NCBI GenBank assembly: GCA_030062745.1
Contig: CP099841.1
Span: forward strand, 22,385,398 to 22,449,397
From: Capitulum mitella
Taxonomy: Eukaryota > Arthropoda > Thecostraca > Pollicipedomorpha > Pollicipedidae
DNA length: 64,000 bases
Direction of reading: 5' to 3'
Shown here: positions 56,646 to 64,000 of the stretch, in pieces
Layout: each line of letters begins with the position of its first letter
Position numbering within the stretch: the first letter of the stretch is position 1
Notes under the pieces: generated by a model
The model's database searches: none
What the model was told of the DNA's origin: nothing
Seen by the model: the letters and a program-made list of their open reading frames with translations, nothing else
Translations under genes and position numbers: made by a program

Positions 56646-58836
56646 CACGGGATGACCCGAGCGCACCATGCAGTGGCGGACACACAAACGGACACATTCA
56701 TTCCGGACCCTAGTCGGGGCCGTTTCCTGAGCTGGAAACAACTGAAAACTCTCAAATATCGTTTCCTTTGACATGCTATATTTTTCATCTCGTCACAACG
56801 GTTCATGCAAAGCGGATCAGTTCTGTGACGGTCGAACGCAAAATTTCGCCCAAAACCGACAAACACCAACAAAAGGCTTATTATACAACAGTACGCCTTT
56901 GGGGTTCTTTTCTAACTTTCAGATATTCTGGCATTCCCATAAAGCTCCGACTCCGACACAAAAACGAAGTCCTCCCTGGATCGGACGGGGATGGCTGCAT
57001 AAATCCCATGTTGAAAAGACAAACGGGTTGTAACATTGGAACGAAGCGATTGGTAAGGTCCACAGGAACATTGGTAGGCTCAGATCAATATTGCTAGGCC
57101 CCTAACACTACAAGGCCCAAAAAAACCGACGCCAGTATTGTGTAATATTGTAATGCTGATTACTAAACCGACACACTGTTTAGGTATCAATACTAAACAG
57201 TGTGTCACTTTCACCACAATATCCGTCATTGTTTCTTTTCTTTCCTAAACACACAGCCCACCCTACCTCTTCCACCCTACTACGTCCCAGGCCACCATCT
57301 CTCCATACTGCCGCGCTTCATAATGGCTAAGCTCGCCCATCTAGACAAACCGCCAGGCACCCACCGAGTCCCGCACAGCGCCGAGTGCCGACTGACTACA
57401 CAATCACTAGTATTACCTTTTGTTTTGAGTTTCTGCCTCGCCGCATATATCAGATAGATCATTTCATGCTTCACTGTGTACGTTCAGCCCAACTATTATC
57501 TATTGCGGTCATTCTTTTAGCTACTATTACATATTTCTCGTGTGAAAACCGGCGTAAAATACTGGGGAGAGGGGCCGAAACCAGTTTTGAAGGGGTCAAG
57601 ATCCGCATGGGGGCATGGCATCTCCAAAAAGATACAAATCGACACCCCTGATTCCAACAACAAGGGATAAATCTTCATCCTGGAGAAGCCGTTGGTCGCG
57701 ATGCAGCGACACCGTCCTATGGTGAGCAGCTGATGTGCCGCTGCTCGGGATGCTGTAAGGCCGGTGAACGGGCGTGGGTCCAGAGACGAGCAACGGCAGT
57801 GCCCTGTTCCCCTCTGGCGACAGTTGACCGGTCGGTGATCGGAAGGCGAGTGACCGTCAGTTCGCTTCTCCTGGCTCAAGTCCTGGGTGCGAGCCAGACG
57901 AGTGCCATTTGAATCGACATGTGATGAACTGTGCAGTTTGCTGTGACACTTGTGAATTTCTTCAACAGTTGTGCATTAGCCCACTACTTCACGCTAAGAA
58001 GGAACCATGCCAATTCCAATATAATCGCCAGGTCTGAATTACCTGTTCTTTCTTCCTTGCGGCATCTGGAGAAAACATATTGGAAGACAACGGAAAAATG
58101 TGTATCAATTCTATTCATAACCTGGAAATAAGTCTTCCCTTCGGTATTACTTGACAGAGGAATTCTGAGGCGTGATTAACTGTCGCAGACTGTCATTCTC
58201 CAACCTTCGACTATCCCCATTTGGTTATGCAAAGCCCTCCAGCTCTGTCGCACATGGGACGCGTGCGCAAGTATCCTCAACGGAGCGCAACACAACGGCG
58301 AAGGTTGGTGCGGTCAATTTATATGCGTAGGAATGGAGAACAAAGGAGCTGTCCCAACAATTTCGTGACTGCTATAGGTATATGAAACTACGTGAACAGA
58401 ACTATCTCATTTTCTCTGGGTTCCCTTATGCCTCTGTTCTCGTGAACACGTCATATGTGTTACGCTGTTTCACCGGTGGCAAGGAACAAGGTACCCTATG
58501 CAAAAGATGCAGAAATATACCAATACATAAGACGACACTGTCGAATCTGATTTCTCGTCAGGGGCAGTGGTTGTTGGTTTTGGCAGCATTGTCCTGGCGA
58601 GGTTTATTATTATCCGTCATAATGCCCTGCGGTCATCATCGCGAATTACCGATGTCACAAATGTCGACCACGTTGATGACGCATTCGCATCAGAGATCCA
58701 GTGACATCCTCGATTTCGCCCGAAATCAGTATGATAGCATACCATCACAATGATCACCAAATTATCCCGTGGCACCATAATTTATACCTTTCACATGCAT
58801 CATGCAATTTACTTTCCTGATTAAGTTTCCTCAAGG

Positions 58837-58837
<1 letters not shown>

Positions 58838-58889
<52 letters not shown>
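58838..58889 (+). repeat. TA dinucleotide microsatellite
   Basis: About 26 uninterrupted TA units. Confidence 0.95.
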
Positions 58890-58894
<5 letters not shown>

Positions 58895-59480
58895 CCCATT
58901 TCATGTTAACCTAGCTTTAACTCGTCGAGTGCAGATGAGACAGGAGAATGAGACAGGAGAAAGAACGCAACGAATACACAATTCAGGTGCATCTTTACAT
59001 TGCGCGGGTTCAGGCGTAGTCCTGATTACGCGTAGCGTCGGCCGCTGTTCACTTCCCTCGCCCACTATTTGATGAAAATTAGCTCGCTGGAAAAGCTCGG
59101 TCTTTTTGATGTCATGATGGAATCGTGGCAGTATCCCAAACATGAAAACCGTCTTCCTCAAGGCCGCGCACTGGCCAGATCACAGTCTGGACATGTTCAG
59201 ACTCATGAATCGAGCAATAAGCTCCTGCCTATAAGTTTCCATATTTCAAAGTCAACCACGATACAGCCTCACATTCTTGGCAATAAGCCACAGAAACATG
59301 GCATGCCAGCATAGTTCTGTTGCGCCAACAATGTTCAAGAGGATGCTTTTCATAAAACGAATTATCTCATAAAATGCGCAGTCATGCAACAATGCAGAAC
59401 GAAACCCCCAAACGGCATCCATGACACCCGTGGATGAAAAAAATGCGGTAACCAAAAAATCCGGCCATCAAAAATTCCGC

Positions 59481-59481
<1 letters not shown>

Positions 59482-59523
<42 letters not shown>

Positions 59524-59545
59524 CGTACATGCATATATATACATA
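59482..59545 (+). repeat. TA microsatellite with degenerate tail
   Basis: About 19 TA units to 59520, then interrupted TA/CATA units. Confidence 0.9.
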
Positions 59546-60941
59546 CATATAATATAAATATTGGCCTACTTTAACAAAAATAATAATATGTGAAGGCTAT
59601 AAATAATCAATTTTTTAAACGACCAGGTATAGCTTGCAACAGCGCGGTCACGATCAAGCTCATGGACGTCGGCTTCAGTTCTTTTCCTGAAAGTACCGTG
59701 TCGGCAACGGGAACGGTCAATACCTGTCAGAGTGCGCAGCACACAGATGTAATATTCATCGCATAAAGAGATCGGGAAAATGAATAGCCAGAAAGAGAAA
59801 TAAATCACTCGCAAGCCATACCAGAAATCAGTTTCTTACACGGAAACAAGGCAAAGTACAGCCTGAAGGGTAAATATTGATGCAAGACATCATTCAATGG
59901 GAGCAGCTTGCCAACAGGTCAATGGAGTGGCCAGGCAAAGAACCGAGGTTGCGAGGATATTGCAGGGACAATGGACAGAGGACAATGGAGACAAGGGCTG
60001 TGGACGCCGTATACTGTCACCCATGAATGGGGCTGTGCGATTGATTTCGCCGATGTATCAAAACCAAACAGCAGATATAAACCCATAAATAAACCGCTTC
60101 AATGGATCCAACATTCGTTTCATTACTGTTTCGGTCCAAGGTTGCACCAGCGGCATGGTGCGTCTGTGTCAATGTCCGAACTTCGTGGAAAGAACTTGAT
60201 CATTCACACTTCGCAACGAGCGACGCCACCTTTTGTAAATGGGCGGAAGTGGGGGTGGGGGGGGAGTCGATACAAAAATTCTTAAAAATGTTTGTGACAT
60301 TAAACGTGCATTTCTGTGCAGTTGAAAAACATAACGTTTAGTGCAAAATCTGAATGGTATTTGACAAAAACAGTGATAAAAACACGTTTTGATTCCTCGG
60401 TCTACCGAGCACGGATTACATATAGCCCTGCATTCTGTTGTAGTGGAGGACAATGCACATCGCTTGTTACTTCCATGTTGCACGTCCGCACTCATACGTT
60501 TGGTTTCGTCCGTCTATTTTACAACGTTGAAACACAACGTTTTTACCGGCGCTTCATCGGACAAACGAAAAATGGCATGCCGGACGGGCACCTCAAAAGA
60601 GCAGCCACACACATGGGTGTAGTTTTCTATTCCCTAGCGGGTGCTTCGGCATTCCCTTGTTGACGGCACCGCCAAAGATTGGCGAATGAACGTCGGACTC
60701 TATGGGGTGGGAACCCACACCACCAATCCATTAAAAAGGTTACATAGCCGACCACGCGAGAACCAAAGCAAAACATTAATCAGCAGCATGGTGCGGACAG
60801 CCACAAACGAATCTTGTTGGAGGGCACTGGGCTTCTATGACGTACTGACACGATTCCCAGTGTCCTTATGATCCCTTGTGTTCCTCAGGCCTTTTCAGCC
60901 ATTGACATTCCTCGCAATCTGAGTGAAATGCCTGAGAAAGA

Positions 60942-61195
60942 GATGTTGGGGAAAATGCATTTCAGCACGCGAACAAGGTTTCCAAAGTGAGCAAGGCTTT
61001 GTGTTGCATGCTGGACACTGGGACCCCAACGTTACTGGTGCGGCACAGAACCCACGAAAATGGAGTTCCTGGATGTTGGGAAAAAATACATTTCAGCACG
61101 CCAACAAGCTTTCTAAAGCGAGCAAGGTTTTGTGTCCCATGCTACGACACTGGGACCCCAACTTGAGTCGTGCGCCACAGAACACACGGAAATGA
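60942..61195 (+). repeat. Tandem duplication, unit about 130 bp
   Basis: GATGTTGGG at 60942 and again at 61072 begins two copies that share CATTTCAGCACG, CAACAAG, AGCAAGG, TTTGTGT, CACTGGGACCCCAAC and CACAGAAC in order. Divergence is moderate, so the duplication is not recent. No function is apparent. Confidence 0.8.
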
Positions 61196-63018
61196 AGTCT
61201 CCAACCTCAAACCGGCCAGTTGCATGCGGGGAGGAACGGTGTAATGCGAACAGGACTAGGCGGCGAGTTGCCGGTCGGGAGTTTGCACTGCCTTTCCGGA
61301 ACGCGGCGAAAATACGGCGTTACGGCAGGAAAACATACGCATTGTTTACTGCGCGCTGGACGGCTTCGACGTTGGGCCATTCCTCCACATGTCCCGGGAA
61401 AATGAGGGATGTGACGTTTTTCTGATCACCCTAACGCCAAGAAATCCATCATGACTATTTCGAGACATCAGTTCCTAAAAATTATGTGAGATGAAACAAA
61501 TCGCCAAAATGCTGCCACGACGGCAGAGGTAAATTCTGCATTTCAGCCTTTACTTGACGGGGATACGAAGTACCGTACTTCATTGTAATGCTATGCTAGG
61601 AACTAATCACCCTCAGGATAGCAGTATTTGTTGAGTACCGCGTACTTGTTTTGGCCGTTTTCGAAAGGTGGGTGCCGTTCACCGTAATTCGTAATGTGAA
61701 ATCTTAGCCGAGAAGCGTCCCCGGCCCGAACCATCGAACTAAGCGAGCGCTCGGCGCTCGATCGACCTGTGCCAGCTCTTTGGTCGCGGTGCGTTGTAAA
61801 GAGCGGGCATACTGACAACCATTCACTGCCTGATGTTTGGTGAGGCAGTGTTGGGCCGGTCGCCGTGGGGTTCTGTAATTCAACGTTGAAGACGGCGAGT
61901 GGCGTGTGGCGTGTGGCGCTTGGCACAGAACGCAGAAACCACGCACTAAGAGGCGCGTGCTCTGACTGGGAGTCAATCTAAGCATGCCCATTCAAAATAG
62001 GGAACACGTTCGACAGGGGGAGGGGGGATTTGGATATTTATTATTGATGCAAGCAGATCTGCAGAACCAACATTTACCAACTTTTCTCCAGAACCAGAGT
62101 CACTTTAGAGACCAGTCGGAGCAAACAAAATGGCTGCAGAACCACTCAGGTACTCGATATGACTATGGGACCTGCGTTCAAGTTTCTACAAAGAGCAGTT
62201 CTAATGGGTGGTGTACCTGATAATTTCAAGGCCGTTATGACGGCCCATTTCATCCTTCCAAGCGCCTGCAGTTGACAGGCGACCAACCACACCAAAGATG
62301 GCCATGACCCTGCTGTATTCATATACAATACATTACGGAAAACTGCGCCGCGCTTGAAAAATGACCAGAGGCTGTTCACAGATGCGCAAATCCAAACACA
62401 CTAGGGCTGGCTGGATGACTCGACAGCCATCGGAGCAGGCAGCTCGCCGGACCACATCGCGTCGTTTTTTCTTCCCGGCAGGCCTTGTGCATCAAGGGCA
62501 CGATAATGCACGTCCTTTGCAGGGCTTGCCCGTTAAAATCGAATGGGCTTCAATGCTGGCAAGGTTTTCAAAAGGGAAACTAACATAAGCGTTTTCTGCG
62601 GGAATTTGCGTTCGATTTACTTTTTCACATACCGCACGACAAAAACTGAATAACGACTACCACGAACCACGCGTGTGCGTCAAAGACCTAAAGATCTAGA
62701 ATTCCTTAAAAAAAGATGAAGCGGCCTGATCAATGGTTTTAAATACTGGCAGCATACCAAAAATATCCAAACTTGCATCAAACGTTCCACAGACAATCGC
62801 GAAAACCGAAAGAACAACGCGTCCAAAGCAGAAACTTTCCTGTGGCAGCCTCCCATCTCCCTTCACTCACCACTCCACGAAAACACTCATCCAGCATCAA
62901 CAGCACATGTATTCGTGGCGCGTGGCGAGTTTTGTAAAATGATGACACAACACGGCGACCAATGATGGACTGGTGGGGGAGCCGGTCGGCCCAGACGCCA
63001 CCGGCCGGCTCCGTCGCG

Positions 63019-63105
63019 CTAGAAGCCATACTTGGTCCGGTAGGCGTTCTTGGTGGCCCGGTTCTTGGCCCATTCATTCTTCAGCTCCACCTCGCGCTCC
63101 TTGGC
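63019..63105 (-). CDS. Last coding exon of an unidentified gene (partial)
   Basis: A strong acceptor (CCTCGTTCTAG at 63116-63106) precedes 28 codons ending in TAG at 63019-63021. The peptide, AKEREVELKNEWAKNRATKN followed by AYRTKYGF, is highly charged and looks like the end of a helical or coiled-coil protein with a short conserved tail. Its codon use is GC-rich like the verified exons. Upstream exons lie beyond 63106 on the minus strand, most likely outside the window, and I could not name the protein. The gene would be co-oriented with SMG5 and MEX3. Confidence 0.6.
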   Translation of the reverse strand, partial: AKEREVELKNEWAKNRATKNAYRTKYGF

Positions 63106-64000
63106 CTAGAACGAGGTAGATCACGTGACAGGGCAGGCTGCTCGGCTACTAGACTCATCGAAATGAGATGTCCACAAAAAACAGGTTATGTGACAAAAGA
63201 TGCTGTCATTTTTCAGTACGCAAATGCACACGGTTTCAGGCGGTCTGTTCCAGTTGCATTCTGAAAGAAAAACTCTACATCATTGCTGGGTTGAAATCAA
63301 GAATACCAAATAAGTATTGTTTCCATGCGGCGTGGATGCTACCTTTACCTTTCTGGGATGCAGCTCAGTACCCTGGGGTCCTATTTCGTACGTAACATCT
63401 GGTTTCTAAACACTTGCACGGCAAAATAACTGGCACCTGCAATAACTCATATACATACATAGGCTGCAAGCTCTGGTTGCATCAGCACGTGATATGCCAT
63501 GAAGCAACATTTTAGGTGCGTCGCTGCCTTTCGCTACCTTTCCGAAGATACAGTCGATTGCCGCATTCAATGAAAAAATTCGCCGTAACCCCGAGCGTTA
63601 AATAGCAATGATCTGCTTCCTCGTCCTAGATGAGAAACAGGTGCTAATGGATTACAGGGTCTTATTTCATTCATTAACACATGGTCTTACTCAATCCCAA
63701 AACATGATACAGCTCACTAAATTATGTTTTGTAAGAAAACTCGGAGCTTCAGAACGCCTATGAAAGGGGGACCCTTGGTACATCTCCCCGGTCTGGCTGC
63801 GCGGCGCTCTATGCCCGCGTTTCAGTGGGCTGTGGAACGTATCGTACACGGCCCTGAGGTAGGAGCTAGATCAGCTGACCAGTTCTAATGATACAGTGCT
63901 TTTTTGCAGGTATTAAATTTATCACTTCTCTTTTCGTAATGCGAAATTAAAGACAAATGTATCAGATTTCAATAAGTTTTTCTTCGCTCAACCCATCATT
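63106..64000. other. Probable intron of the partial gene
   Basis: AT-richer sequence upstream (minus strand) of the acceptor at 63106. No further exon was recognised before the window edge. Confidence 0.45.

Larger units (their letters stand above)
56650..63018. other. Unassigned intergenic DNA
   Basis: Mixed-composition sequence with TA microsatellites and one tandem duplication, listed separately. Moderate open frames (57517-57879 minus, 58382-58753 plus, 59908-60285 plus, 60316-60663 plus, 61603-61926 minus) show no domain, signal peptide or splice context that I recognise. Old repeats are likely but unassigned. Confidence 0.4.

Overview
This is a gene-poor stretch of an animal nuclear genome, most likely an arthropod. 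The reasons are spliced genes with GT/AG introns, a TTAGG pentamer tract (the arthropod telomere unit) near 1.7 kb, many TA microsatellites, and TIR transposons with TTAA or 8-bp target duplications. Exons are very GC- and CpG-rich, while spacers are mixed. I cannot name the species. There are no bacterial features, CRISPR arrays or convincing RNA genes.

Three protein genes are well supported. (1) 20062-29043, minus strand: a MEX3-type RNA-binding protein in three coding exons with fully consistent splice phases. It has two KH domains, an unusual N-terminal region of about 170 residues, and no RING finger. (2) 41853-51299, minus strand: SMG5, the nonsense-mediated-decay factor. I reconstructed 16 coding exons, all with matching phases, through the C-terminal PIN domain and stop codon; only the first coding exon(s) are missing. 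(3) 54606-56180, plus strand: an apparently intronless gene for a secreted protein with a PAN/apple-like region and two domains resembling the farnesoic-acid-methyltransferase-like (Methyltransf_FA) family. A fourth gene is represented only by its last coding exon (63019-63105, minus strand).

The rest is mainly transposon debris. 1-10 kb: TTAGG tract, a decayed Tc1/mariner-type transposase, and several GC-rich islands without recognisable genes. 10-17.5 kb: fossil Penelope-like fragments, a TTAA-flanked (piggyBac-type) non-autonomous element, and a 3.5-kb TIR element built on GTTACT repeats with other elements nested inside it. 20-29 kb: the MEX3 gene, whose long second intron carries a pair of hAT-like MITEs and another TTAA element. 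32-36 kb: a TTAA element split by a 2.8-kb hAT-type insertion with an exact 8-bp target duplication and a degenerate tandem array inside. 36-41.8 kb: minisatellite and unassigned DNA. 51.5-52.8 kb: a block with no CpG at all, just upstream of the first visible SMG5 exon.

MEX3 and SMG5 are both post-transcriptional regulators (mRNA binding and NMD), but nothing shows that their proximity matters. The most interesting non-genic signal is that the TTAA elements repeatedly carry clustered AGGTCA/TGACCT half-sites, including IR1, ER1, ER0 and DR1 arrangements typical of nuclear-receptor response elements.
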